Assembly: GCA_034766995.1 (NCBI GenBank) | Contig: CM068320.1 | Coordinates: 18,830,812-18,894,811 of the forward strand | DNA: 64,000 bases | Origin: Acanthacorydalis orientalis | Taxonomy: Eukaryota; Arthropoda; Insecta; Megaloptera; Corydalidae | Direction of reading: 5' to 3' | In this document: piece by piece, positions 1 to 13,704 of the stretch | Layout of the letters: every line of letters begins with the position of its first letter | How positions within the stretch are numbered: the stretch's first letter is position 1 | Position numbers and translations under genes: made by a program | Notes under the pieces: model-generated | Seen by the model: the letters and a program-made list of their open reading frames with translations, nothing else | Told to the model about the DNA's origin: nothing | Databases searched by the model: none

Positions 1-337
1 ATATTAAGGACTTTTTTACAATATTTGAAATCTTTTACTTTTATTATTTTTTAAGATGGCATAAGAATAACTTGAAATTAAATTCAAATTATCACCAAAA
101 AAGGGGAGCAGTCTTATAAAAAAAACATAAATATTGTTACACAAGAAAATTTGTAAGTGCGGATAATACAACACATTTTTCAGAATTTTGTATTGATAAT
201 AGTGGTAACAAAGTAAACAAAGAAGTGATGAGTACATATTAATGATTTAATAAATTTAATTTTCATTTTATCACTTGAAAACATTACATTACAAAAAGAG
301 ATTTTTATTATTTTATTTTCATTCCGAATTAATTACT

Positions 338-359
338 TTATATATATATATATATATAA

Positions 360-413
<54 letters not shown>

Positions 414-414
414 G
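338..414. repeat. (TA)n microsatellite
   Basis: Nearly pure TA dinucleotides, interrupted once by AAATAA near 358-363 and once by a TG step near 408. Confidence 0.95.
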
Positions 415-1609
415 TGAGCACATAAATAAATATTAAATATTTTACATTTGATTGGAAACAGTTTTTTTCTACTCAAACTAACATAATAGCACTAATTACA
501 CGTGTCATTCTAAATATTTCTCTACATCTATAAAATGTGTCATGGTTTTATATATAGAGTTATAACTACATCTATTTTTTTTGTATTATTATCGGTATCT
601 ATTTTTAACGTCATTAAAGTTGGGAACATAAATGATACTTCCGGTCTGGACTATCTGCTATTAATTAATATATTAATTCGCTTTCCTGCATTTTAAGTAG
701 TACTATATTTATTCATTCAAGTGGCATTTTAATTACATCTTCAATACTGCTACATTATTTCAAAAATTAATTTTTGGATATAAAAATGTTATTAAATAGA
801 ATATTTATTTTAAAACATATAAGTAAAGAATAGTAGTTTAAAACATCTTATATAAATATAAAAACATATAAGTAAAAAAAAACAGTTTGTATATCAATTT
901 TGTATTCGATCTAGTAAGATGAATTAACAATAAAATGTATAAAAAAAACTATTATATTTGTTCCTGACTATTTGTGTAAAACTGAAAATACAAGTTTGAA
1001 ATAAAAACTTAACTATTTGTTTTTAAATAGTTATTATTGTTGAAACATTATCTGGTAGTTTTCTATACAAATCTTTTTTATTTTAAAAATGAAGTATAAA
1101 TAATTTCAAATATGTCAAAATAATAAAATCAACAAATAAAAAATTTTAATAAGCATAAAATTTACACATAAAATCAAGATAAATATTTATGATTTTTCCA
1201 AACACTTCAATATTTTATTAAATGTTGAGTGATTTGCATTTATTAACCTCTGAGTCAACCAATTATCTTCCGATTAGAGAAATTATAAAAGTATCTTTTT
1301 CTAGATAATCGCATATATATACAAAAATAGAGTAGAATTACCATCCCTATCCAATAATTCTGGAAAGAAAAATAATATACAACACTCATATGATTTTATA
1401 CAAATTGATATTTATTGAAAAAAGTACAGTAAAAAAAAATCCTCTCCACTAATCTTCTTGCAAAATTTTAGCACAAGAATTGCAGAGCATCATTTTATCA
1501 ATAAACGTGGTTATTTTGTCACAATAGTCATTACTGCTTTTACAACAATTATAATACAAAGAAATCAACTTAATTCAGCCCAGAAGAATTAATATTTAAT
1601 TTTATAATA

Positions 1610-1612
<3 letters not shown>

Positions 1613-1685
<73 letters not shown>
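1613..1685. repeat. (TA)n microsatellite
   Basis: An uninterrupted TA tract of about 73 bp. Confidence 0.95.
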
Positions 1686-1686
<1 letters not shown>

Positions 1687-2065
1687 CAAACAAGATTCGA
1701 CGTTAAGTAAATCCATACACAAAAGACAAATTATTTTAAAAAATCGATCATCAACTGGAAAAGTTACCAAAAAAAAAAATATAATGAAGATCCTTTTGAA
1801 AAAGATTTTTCAATATTTAAATCAAGACTATGTTCGAAGGAAGAATAGTGACGCAGTGAATACATTCTTCTTATACAAATTGACGAGAATAAAACATGCA
1901 TTTTTAAAAGTAAAATAATTGATTAACAACTCGAAAACGTAACGAAATATACATGTTAGAAATAGAGACAAAATAGAATATAATATTATCAATGGAAGCA
2001 AGTTACAAATATAATGCAAGAACAGACGACAACACCGAACGAATAGCAGAATTATTAAATGAAAG

Positions 2066-2068
<3 letters not shown>

Positions 2069-2106
<38 letters not shown>

Positions 2107-2111
2107 TATAA

Positions 2112-2158
<47 letters not shown>

Positions 2159-2162
2159 ATTG

Positions 2163-2208
<46 letters not shown>
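2069..2208. repeat. Compound (TA)n microsatellite
   Basis: Several TA blocks are separated by phase slips (ATTATAAT, TATTATA, TGTATACA). This suggests old tracts that mutated and re-expanded. Confidence 0.9.
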
Positions 2209-2212
<4 letters not shown>

Positions 2213-2362
2213 TTAACATAAAACAATAAAAATAAAGAATAATAGTAACAACGAATTAATATATAAAAAATCAGTTTAAAAAATCATTGTATAATTACAT
2301 AAAATAACTACTGAACAGAATTTTTAAAATGGAAACAAATATAAGTATATATTTCAATGCTG

Positions 2363-2368
<6 letters not shown>

Positions 2369-2437
<69 letters not shown>
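2369..2437. repeat. (TA)n microsatellite
   Basis: A pure TA tract of about 69 bp, 160 bp downstream of the previous compound tract. Confidence 0.95.
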
Positions 2438-2440
<3 letters not shown>

Positions 2441-2559
2441 CAAATAATAAAAACTTCTAAGTATTGATATACTGTATGTCTTATCAATTAATTTCATCAT
2501 ATATATATTTGGAATGAAATTATCTAAATTAAAGCATATTTCAAGTCTGTGACAATCGT

Positions 2560-2800
2560 ATTTAGGTCAGCGGAAGCGGAACGGGTTAACTGTAACATCC
2601 CTATGAAAGGTCGGGCACTCGTCCAACTAGATCAGCAAGTCATCCTTATGGAATAGTAGTGAATATTATATGAGGGGTGAAAAAGACTAAAAGGATTGGT
2701 GAAACAGCTGTTTTAAGTTATGCTTTATTCCTTAATCGAATATAATGAACTACTGATCCACCTCTTTTATACACTTTTTTCTTATTAGTGCATACATACA
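2560..2800. other. Complex-sequence patch, possibly LTR-like
   Basis: This patch is richer in GC than its surroundings and starts with GTCAGCGGAAGCGGAACGGG followed by a TGTAACATCCC start. A purine-rich stretch followed by TGT is the arrangement seen at the 5' edge of gypsy-type LTRs. I see no matching second LTR, no coding remnant and no target duplication. The LTR reading is a guess from this short context; it may equally be unrelated unique sequence. Confidence 0.15.
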
Positions 2801-3105
2801 CCCTTTTTTTGTATGTACATATATATATATATATAATTTATTTAAATGACGCCTATTTGTGAGGAGGTAATGTTTCTACGGATAACAAAAAATGTTCTTG
2901 GTATTTTTCATTCCAATCAACAATCATTTTGCACTAGTTCTTACAGAAAAATATTATGAAAAATTCTTCAAAATTACATTAACATTAAACATTTTTATTC
3001 ATAAAAAAAGTGTATAATAAAGTTAAATTTCTTGAAAATATACTTTACAGTAAAATTTAAATCTAAATAGGGATACTTGTTTATTTTAATTTAGTGAAAA
3101 ACATA

Positions 3106-3108
<3 letters not shown>

Positions 3109-3171
<63 letters not shown>
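3109..3171. repeat. (TA)n microsatellite
   Basis: A pure TA tract of about 63 bp. Confidence 0.95.
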
Positions 3172-3172
<1 letters not shown>

Positions 3173-5468
3173 TTACTCGCCAACACATAACTTATTCTTC
3201 CAGCTTAATGTACATTTTCATTAAGTAGATATTTATAATATTTTAAAAATTAAAACGTTTATTTGCATTTTTTAAAAAACTACATTTATTATTCTACATT
3301 CTAAAACGTAAAAAAAAGTGAAAATATTAAATATGTGTTAATAGACTACAAATTTTGACGAAAGTGAAAATTAGATAATTAATCAACAGTTTCAATAGTT
3401 ATACGGTTTCTAGTTATAAAATAAAAATTCAATGTCAATATTAATCATTTTTTAGCACATTACAATTATGTAATCTTAGTTTTCATAATCTGACCTAAAC
3501 AATCAATTAGCAGTTTAGACAGTTATATTTTACTATCTCTGTAACTCAATAAATAGAAAACATTTATGAAAACTTCTATATTTTATAAAAATAAATGCTT
3601 ATCCTAATAAATGCAATAATTGACTAACAAGTTTTAAAAAATAATTTAAGCAATATATTTCACTTAAATACACAAATAATATGTTAATGTATTATTTAAG
3701 AACAGCTCTTATTTGAAATAAATTATTTTGCTAAAATAATAAAACAGATATTCATTTATATAACCATTTGAATACAAATACTAAATGATAGAATTTAGTT
3801 AATTATAGACATTTACGAATAACTATTTTGTAGACGTAAATAAATACATTATGAATTCGATTTTTTCTCTTAATTAATAAAATATCACAAATTCTAATAT
3901 TTTCTTTCACTATTATCACCTTATTGAACATTTATCTATACTGATATACAAATATTAATTGTATGTGCAGAACCAATCAGTATTTTAATGAAAAAAAAGT
4001 GATCGCCAAAATGAATTATATTTTTAAATTCTTTATCAGAGAGAAAAGTTAAGCAAGCATCAAAAGTGAGAAGAATAAAGTGAAAAATATAATTTGAGAA
4101 AATAAAAATAATATAAAAATATGTTCATATTACTTCTATACATGTAAATCACATATAATTTTATGTAAGAAGAAAGGAAATACAAAATAAATTAAATAAA
4201 AATTTGTTTTTATAGTAAATATAAATAAATACTATGCAAATGGCAAAATAAAGAAAACTGCAAATACGTATGATCCTATAGTAATGGGAATATTCTTCTA
4301 GTTACTAATTTTAAATTAAATACCTTTAAATAAAGATACATAAATACAAAGATTACGAAATAAAATTTCTAGAATAACTAATTGTAAACATTGAATTTTT
4401 TAAAAAATAATACAACAAAATAAGAAAAAACAAATAGTTAAGTGTAAATAATCACATTTTTTATCAATTTTATTAAATATGAAATCATTTTAGGATTAAT
4501 ATTCCATTAAATTAAAATTTATTACTTTAAAGAACATTTTATTCGTGCAAATGGATGCTATAAATTTAGTGATACAGTAGAAAAAAACAAGATAATGCTA
4601 CTAATTTAATTTTTTTTATAAAGAAGTAAACATCAGTTATTTAAACGTAGTAATGGCATTATCGAGTTTGTATATTCTCTATTATACTATTATTACGTTC
4701 AACAATTAATCCTATATTTGTATTTGCAATTTAGTTCAGCTGAAAGCTTAAAAATACAATAGAATACATTTTCTCTCGATAAACGTAAAACAGCAAGAAC
4801 TTAACGAAGGAAAATCAATACCTCCTTATTTTCAACGAGTAATGTCAATAAACCAAAACCACTAAACATATTTGACAGGAGGCATGTAGCACTGTGCACG
4901 TCTGAAAGATGCAATGACGTCATAAAACTGGCACGTGAAAATATCTGCTAACTAAATACCTATATTGTTACCTACAGCTATACATTACATTCCACATTCA
5001 ACATCAGTGGTGTTTGTTCTATATTTTCACAAAGATAATGAAGAAAGCCATTTAAACACCCTAGTTTCAAAATGAATTCTGAAATCAGCAAAAGTACTTT
5101 TCACTTTAACCTAATTTCACGAAAAATAAAAACATTACAAGCAATAAAATAAACGCAGAAAAATAATAAATAATTATTTTTATAATCACACACCACTTAT
5201 AAAGTATTATTAAGTACTTCCCATAGAGAATATACTTCATATACTTTATTTTAGAAGAAAAATAATATTTTCAATATGGACAGTATAAGTTTTTAATCAA
5301 AATGTCCAAGAATACCATAAAGGTGTTTTTATTAATATTTTAATCAGGTTTTTAATATTATTTTATAATAAAAAATTATGTATGTTACTTTTAATATATC
5401 TACAAAGATTATTTATTAAAATAAGAATTTACTATTTACATTTTTTCGTTTCAAAAATCTCTTTAGAT

Positions 5469-5529
<61 letters not shown>
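5469..5529. repeat. (TA)n microsatellite
   Basis: A TA tract with one CA interruption at about 5487. Confidence 0.93.
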
Positions 5530-5533
<4 letters not shown>

Positions 5534-7305
5534 TGTAAAAATTTTATTGTGCATCTTTAAATGAAATCAATCAGAATTCTATTTTAAATGAAAATATTTT
5601 TGATCGCTTGAGGACTTTCGATGTGCCAACCTTAATATTTAAAAACACTATAAATCTAGCCAATCAGTTGGTATAACCTTACAAAACACACATGCAGTAA
5701 TGATTTGTTCAGCTTTGGGAGAATGTATTGTGACGCATAACACATACAAAGAATAATAAAACAGTGAAAAAGGTTCAAAAATGCATTAAGTTTTTATTGA
5801 CTCAAAGCTATCACCATTTTTCTGATAAGGGACTCGTCAATTACTCTAAAGATGGAGGAAATTTATATAAAATAATCTAAGAATTGAAATAAATCCCATT
5901 TTTCCATAAACATTCATTCACTACAAAAAAGGCACCGAATCAATTTGTACACTCAAATATAACAAAATTTATTTTAATAAAATAATATCACAGACTACAT
6001 CACAAAAAATTATAGAACACTGGACAATAACTTTTTATTTTAGATATTCACTATATTATTTTTTTAAAAAAAATTATGTTGTAAATTATATATTTTTTAA
6101 AAATATATTAATTTAAAATATAGAAGTGATCTTTTATGAAACTAGTTCAAATAAGAAAAGATATATTTCTTACTATACATATCATGCAATTATAAAAAAT
6201 ATACTATTTCTCTATATTTACTTCCAATAATGAATTTAAAAAAATGCACCTTATAATAATGATACCTATGTATAACAATGATAAAGATACATCTTATAAT
6301 AATGAATCGATATCCGTAATGAATAATGATACAAAAAAAATTCCTGAAATTATCACAAAACGGATGAAAAGGAAAATTATACATAAACTTTTCCGAAATT
6401 AATCAAAACCGGACACATAATATAAGAAATCATATACAAATACTTATTATTTTAAAAAGAACAACTTAATTAAACAATTTCACATAACAATTACACCAAG
6501 TTTCTCAATACACAGCTCAGTACCCAACATGTACCTTCTTTATTCTAATATAATATAACGGTAATTTATTAGTAATTGATTATTTTAATTTTTAAATAAA
6601 ATCTTAAAAACCTACTTACTTTATAATATTCAAGTTGAAATAATATTTTAAAAAATATTTGACTTGAAGTGATTGAAGTCATCACTTCTCTTATACAGCA
6701 ATGCTTCAGTGGTTAATAATACAATATTTTACAATGAATTCCGATTTTTATTATTATTTTTCTTATCTGACTTTTATACAGTATAAGTCATAATACTTCG
6801 GAGATCTATATAGTTATAAATACATACAGTACATAATAATTCACATGTACAAACCGTAGACACATGACCAGATTTAAAAGAAATAATGATAAAAATATTA
6901 ATTATTTAAAAAATACATATTTTTTTAAAAAATCTAAATTACTTAAAAAAATAACAAAATTATAAAAATCGTACAAAATTCAGAAAAGCTATTAAGGAAT
7001 TATTATTTTTTATGAATGATAATTATTCCCTTTCTTAAACATGAAAGTATCTATTATATTTATCTGTACTCTAAATTACTTCAGTAATAGATCAGTGTTA
7101 AAGTGAAAATTTATCTCATTTATTATATTCATTCATGTTATTGTATCATACTATTAATTGTTATAACTGATTCATATTTTCTAATTGGAAAGAAATAAAT
7201 TACTTCAGTGACAAAAATAAAATATTTTAGAATTCAATATAAATATTAATTTATAAAAAGACACAAAAAACTGAATACGTTGATGCATTGTAATACGATT
7301 GAATG

Positions 7306-7308
<3 letters not shown>

Positions 7309-7381
<73 letters not shown>

Positions 7382-7382
7382 A
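7309..7382. repeat. (TA)n microsatellite
   Basis: A pure TA tract ending in a TATGTATA variant. Confidence 0.95.
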
Positions 7383-9164
7383 TATTTATATTATTAAAAA
7401 TATAATAAAATTATTCCAAGTTGATATTTATATATAAAAGCTACGTTATTAATATCTTAATTAATTGTTTTCAAATTATTTTGTATTGTCAAATTAATAC
7501 CACTAATGAGTACCACTATTTTCATGAAAATTTAATTTTACATAAAAACACACTAAATTGAATTTAATATATTCAAAAATATTTATAGAGGTGACCGATC
7601 ATGTATATTTGATCATGAATGTTTAATTATGTGAGTTTGTGGTAATAATAATATAGTTGATTTTGTATATATGTACGTAGAGTACATTACACTATATTTG
7701 TTTAACTATATAATACAACCCCAAACGTAATCCTATCTATTTAAATACCACGATCGGTCAATCAATATTAGATAACCACAATCGAACATACCTAGGTTTT
7801 TATAAAAATAGACCGAAACATGAGTTATCGCATATATAAATATTTGAACAGTTTTTACATGATTCACATTTTTTTTATTTACAAAATGTGTATAAATGAA
7901 TATTCAAAACGTCTTTTGTAATATGTTTACAATTTTAAATAAATTAAAGATTTATATTACACCTACCATATTCTATTTGTCAATCTATCAAAAAGACTGT
8001 TAACCTAATTACACTCTTAAACCAAACTTTATGCATCAGCTAAATGTTTAGTATAACATTAAAATCTTGGAGCAAGTTTTAACAGATGTTTAATTCTTAA
8101 TCTACAAATATTTACCAAATATGTGAGTTAACTAAGATTTATAAAACGTATATAACTTTAATATTTTATACACGCTGTTTTAATATATGGGTTTGTTTAT
8201 TTTTTTAGCCATCAAAAGAATTGAAAAATTCATCTACATTTTTTTTAATATTGTGTTTAATTTTGTTTTTGAAATTTTAATTGGTCTTAATAGTATCTTC
8301 GAAAAAATGATTGAATCGATAATTTGAAAAATAATTAATTCTATGTAACTCTATTTTGATTTTCAATTCATACAAATTTAAATAACATAAGATATTAGTT
8401 ACAGAATTCAACACTCTAAGAAACAGCTGTGTACCAATCGTAGGTGAAAATATATAAATTCACTTTTTTAATAATAAACAATACCTGATAAATAATTAAA
8501 GTAATTTTGTAAAAAAGACTTCTAATTAGATAATAATAATCATAAATATATTTCCATTTTAAAAATCGTATTTACTGGGTTCGAAAATGAAAATGACAAC
8601 ATTTTAAATATTGTTACTGAACTACATTTTCATAATTGTATAAATTAAAAGTATAGTATAAATATCATAACATTGAAAATTAGGTTACAATTCGTGAACC
8701 AATTATTTTTGAAACTGTATTTTATTTGTTTCCCGAACACAATTTCTGTTGAAATTTAAATATTTTAATACAGAATCACCTTGAAAAGCTATTTACTATC
8801 TAATTGTAAATAAGTCATCGTTATATACGAATACATTAAATATTATTCAACGTTTTTTCCAGCAAATCCCTTCATGAAATAAATATGAGACAATACAAAA
8901 GATATATCTATATACAAAAGAAAATACTGGTATGTTTTAAGAACCTTCATTTGAATATTTTGTTAAAGATATGTATAAAATATTATTTTAAGGTAAATAA
9001 CATTTCAGTGAGAAACAACTTTACTACTCAAATATCATAATTGTTTTATTTAGTAATTTGATTATAAATGCTTATTGTTTTAGGTAAACATTATATCCAA
9101 ATTTCCGTTTATGATTTACACATATTTAAATTAAAATTAAATGTGAATTTCTGTATGTACATGT

Positions 9165-9167
<3 letters not shown>

Positions 9168-9242
<75 letters not shown>

Positions 9243-9243
9243 A
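9168..9243. repeat. (TA)n microsatellite
   Basis: About 76 bp of TA, flanked on both sides by GTATAC-type variants. Confidence 0.95.
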
Positions 9244-9363
9244 CAACTTAAAATGATTACAAAAGAATAATATGTGTTATAAAGGCAACTAAATCAATGA
9301 ATTGAAAATATCATTTCAGTTCAATGAAAGATATAAAGCATTACTCTATTTAACATGACAAGA

Positions 9364-9364
<1 letters not shown>

Positions 9365-9450
<86 letters not shown>
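9365..9450. repeat. (TA)n microsatellite
   Basis: TA tract with a single CA step at about 9429. It lies only 120 bp from the preceding tract. Confidence 0.95.
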
Positions 9451-9469
9451 ATGATTGTTATTTTCACAT

Positions 9470-9660
9470 TTCTATACAAACAATTGGGAATTTAAGATTC
9501 GGAAGTTACCTTATTCAACGCATTCGACTCTTTCATTGTGAAAAGTTTCGTTTTCCGGACGCATGAAAGAAAATCGTGTCCGCCTTTTTGACTTCAATGA
9601 TATGATCAACATGTTTGTGATAGTATTGTAAAAGCTAAGGTAGGATATAAATCATGTCAT
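9470..9660. other. Unassigned complex-sequence patch
   Basis: A short stretch with several CG dinucleotides and more even base composition (for example around 9550-9590), with no open frame or transposon motif that I recognise. Confidence 0.3.
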
Positions 9661-9958
9661 TTACTTTGATTTTCAAAATAGAAAATTAATTCAAATTGTA
9701 ACTCTACTTCATATAATATTAATAAAACTAGAGATTATAATGTTGTAATGTGTTAATAATTATTTCTGTAAGAGTGTTTTTACACGAGCATTTGTGGTGA
9801 CATAAAGTATTGTTCTGCAATAAAAAAGGCATTGTTGTCATACAGAGTCGGTATAAATACCAATATTGATCAATATATTTTCATCTGTAGCACCACAAAC
9901 ACGTATAAAATCCTTCAACAATTTTCTGAGAAAATTTAATTTATTAAATATCATGAAT

Positions 9959-9962
<4 letters not shown>

Positions 9963-10029
<67 letters not shown>
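9963..10029. repeat. (TA)n microsatellite
   Basis: A pure TA tract of about 67 bp. Confidence 0.95.
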
Positions 10030-10031
<2 letters not shown>

Positions 10032-10255
10032 GTTCTAAACTATTTATATAATATGTAAGCTAACAGAACACCCTTATCGGTAACAACATTTTCAATATTT
10101 CGCTGCGAGTTGCACATTTCAATTATTAACTCTCGATTTGAAACACGTCTATCAAATATTTATTTATATTAAAAAATATTTTACATACCTGTCCTCAATA
10201 GGATAAAGATAAAGTGTTATATGCAAAGCTTTACGTACAAATTCAAATATATTCG

Positions 10256-10257
10256 CA

Positions 10258-10307
<50 letters not shown>
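10256..10307. repeat. (TA)n microsatellite
   Basis: A TA tract of about 50 bp with one TG variant near its left edge. Confidence 0.93.
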
Positions 10308-10309
<2 letters not shown>

Positions 10310-11605
10310 GAAATTGTCAAAAAAATAGTATAGGCTTTGTTGAGACCAAAAATCTTCTTTTTTAATTAAAGTACGAAATGTAATAATAAAAATCATTATA
10401 TTAAATGTACTATAGTGAAATATCTTTAAAAATTGTTTGAACTATTAATAAAAATCTTTTAATAAATAAATATAGACCTAAGACGTTTCGTGTTATTTTT
10501 AAAATTCCATTTAACTAAATGACTGAACTATAACTAACAAGAGTTTATTACTAACCAATAAAAAATACTTAATATATATTATTAATTTATATCTTTTGAA
10601 AACAATCCATAAATTATAATTATAAAAGTTATATTTTGTCATTCTTACCTCTATGTATAAGGCTTTAAATTCATAAATTTTTAACTCCACATTACCTGAA
10701 ACAAAATATATATTATTAGAAAACATCAATTCCTATATAGTGATTTTTGACATTATTTCAAAAATAACTTTCAATGTTTAATATTTCACAATTAATAAAC
10801 TAAAAATATTTTCCTTTTTTAAATAACTATTTGAAAATTTCTTTCCAAACTTGACCAGCAAAAGTATTGTATTTAAGCTTAGTTTTGTATATGAAAGTAG
10901 AAAACATTTTGAAACGTATAATTAAATTAATGACATATTCTATATGAAAATTATATTTCCAAATATAAACTCTCAATTACTAATTTTCAACTTATATTTT
11001 TTTTACAAAATTAATGTAAATATGTTACATTTAAACAATTTATCGCAATTTGTCTTTAATTACAATACAATAAAAATATTATTATCAAAATGTTTTGATC
11101 TGGTTCCTTCCTAAATAAGTAATGTTATAATTTCTAATGTAAAAAAATTCTTCTTTACTGTTTTTGGTAAGCTTTCGTCAGATAAGGTGTAAAGCTATAC
11201 AACACAAAAAAACGTCAATGTAAGTCTTGTTATTTCTATAAAACATAAATACATTTTTTTCTTTCTTGACCATTCGTTAACGAAACACATCATTAGTTTC
11301 TTTTGTACTATTTTTATTTTCTCATTATATATATTTATATAAAGATTACGGTATACACTATACATTATACGTGCGTAATATTATATTTATATATTACTAA
11401 TTTTTTAAATGAAGTTAGAATTTATTTCAAAAACAAGTAAACTATCTGAACTGAGTATAAAAAGAAGAATGGGTTTAAATAAAATATGATAAATGAATAA
11501 TAACAAAAAAATATGTGAAATCGAATTCAACTGTAAGTATTAATAAATCAAAAAGTAAATTCTAAGGGGATGGTTAAATAATTTTAATGTTACATTTATA
11601 TATAC

Positions 11606-11618
11606 AAACACACACATG

Positions 11619-11705
<87 letters not shown>
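11606..11705. repeat. (CA)n-(TA)n compound microsatellite
   Basis: A CA run from about 11622 to 11650 passes directly into a TA run ending near 11705. Confidence 0.95.
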
Positions 11706-11707
<2 letters not shown>

Positions 11708-12173
11708 TACACATGAAAGGTTTTTTTTTAACAAGATGTAATTAATATAAATGACTTTAAGCTTCCACACCACTAATAAGTCACAGAAAATCTTATATAG
11801 TCCATTTGGTCACATTTGTAACAACCCTCGTTTAGACCGTGAAACCAGACACTTATAAAGTTACAAGAAACGGGAGGCGCGTTACCACCAAACAGATGTT
11901 ATTTTTTAACAAGAACAGACGGCAAATCTAGTGGAACGATGACTGGAGACATAATTATGATAAATTGTCGGCTTGGATAGTAATCGAATTCCCAATAAAC
12001 AAACATAAATGTTAGAAATGCATGTAGAAATATCTTTAGAAAAAATTAGAAATATTTTTATATGTTTATAAATATTTAATAGTTTTTATATAAATAAAAT
12101 CAATTTACATGATTCGATATAAATCTATTAATAACAATAATCTGTTTACATACGTTCTAGTGATCATAATGTA

Positions 12174-12174
<1 letters not shown>

Positions 12175-12252
<78 letters not shown>
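12175..12252. repeat. (TG)n-(TA)n compound microsatellite
   Basis: A TG run (to about 12202) passes through GTATG into a TA run. Confidence 0.95.
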
Positions 12253-12254
<2 letters not shown>

Positions 12255-13179
12255 AAATATGCACTGAATAATCTACTTTAAATTCAATGTCTAGTATATA
12301 GTACATAATCAGTTAGTATTTTTTATTGATAAGTAATTTTTTTAAGAAAACAAATATGTTTATATTTAAAAAAGCAGCATTTATTTTGAAACGTACAACT
12401 AAATTTGTAATTTTATGGTAATTAATACCAAAAGACTCCATGTTTCTTATAATGCTACAGTTTTTACATTTCTAATATTATTTTTAAAATAGAAGAATCT
12501 AGTGTAATCGATTTATTTCCTTCATAATATAAATTCTTTTTATTACATAAACCTATTCAATAAAATGTATGTTTCGCTAACAAGAAAAATTATTATTTTA
12601 CTTAAATATACTCTTATTATTAGTTACAATATCTTGCACCTTTTTTTTATTGAATAATTTACGTATATATATATATAATGATATCTAATCAACAATCTCA
12701 TACACATATAAAGACATAAATAATAAATTTATTCAGTAAACAATAGACTTCATTTTGTATGAAATCGATATGTTCAAACCTGTTGTGTATAAAATATCAT
12801 GCAATCTGAAAGACAAATATAACAAAACAATTCAACTTTAGTACTTGAATAGAGAAGATGACAGTGACAATTTATCATATTACATTTACTGAAATTGACA
12901 CAGTCACTGTATCTTACAGCAAAATAATATCCGATTCAATATTTTACCATACGTATTAAAACGAGCACCACTATTTAATTAAACTTTTATGAAATATCCA
13001 GGTGCAGAAAGATTAATATCTTAACTCTATAACTTAAATGCCGAGGAACACAATTCGAAGGACGATGAAACTTTCCTCTACTTCTACATTTTATATAAAT
13101 CATAAGAAAATCCTGAATGTAATGCACGTAAAATGTCAGTGAAAAATGAGGTCAGACGTGCTGTAAAGTTTTTTTGGTT

Positions 13180-13311
13180 TATATATACATACATACATAT
13201 ATACATATATACATTCATACATACATACATACATACATATATATACATACATAAATACATATATACATATATATTTATATACATATATACATACAGACAT
13301 ATATACAAACA

Positions 13312-13375
<64 letters not shown>

Positions 13376-13400
13376 CATATATACATATATACATACATTA

Positions 13401-13436
<36 letters not shown>

Positions 13437-13474
13437 TATACATATATGTACATACATACACACATACATACATA

Positions 13475-13535
<61 letters not shown>
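13180..13535. repeat. Long TA/CATA satellite-like array
   Basis: About 355 bp made almost wholly of TA, CATA and GTATA units in several blocks. It creates artificial open frames on both strands (Tyr-Ile repeats), which I do not treat as genes. It is the longest simple-sequence array in the window. Confidence 0.95.
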
Positions 13536-13537
<2 letters not shown>

Positions 13538-13559
13538 TATAAATATATTTCGTATTTTT

Positions 13560-13663
13560 AAATTAGTTCAAAGATTAGATTAGATTTAAATTTATATAAT
13601 CCGCTACAACGTTTATTGTTTGCAGTTATTTATAATTTTTTATTGAAACATTTTATAAACGAA

Positions 13664-13704
<41 letters not shown>

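Larger units (their letters stand above)
1..2559. other. AT-rich spacer, no gene recognised
   Basis: Apart from the (TA)n tracts listed separately, this stretch is non-repetitive AT-rich DNA with stops in all frames. The short open frames on either strand either run into TA repeats or resemble no family I know. Nothing else is supported here. Confidence 0.7.
2838..9460. other. AT-rich spacer, no gene recognised
   Basis: Low-complexity AT-rich DNA with four major TA tracts. The only short site that stands out is a palindromic ATGACGTCAT at 4914-4923, which matches a CRE core but has no gene next to it. No transposon ends or coding homology were recognised. Confidence 0.65.
9660..13080. other. 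AT-rich spacer, no gene recognised
   Basis: AT-rich DNA with TA and CA/TG tracts. A somewhat more complex patch at 11800-12000 shows no recognisable coding content. Confidence 0.65.

Noticed and set aside
2560..2800. Possible gypsy LTR start
   Set aside because: No second LTR, primer-binding site, coding remnant or target duplication could be seen. It is kept only as a low-confidence patch.
4914..4923. ATGACGTCAT palindrome, a CRE-type site
   Set aside because: A single 10-bp match in 64 kb, with no gene or other promoter element near it; expected by chance often enough not to list as a site.
13084..13473. 100-129 codon open frames on both strands made of Tyr-Ile/His-Thr repeats
   Set aside because: They are translations of TA/CATA microsatellites, mirror each other on the two strands, and have no other coding signal. 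The same applies to the many other Tyr-Ile frames in the window.
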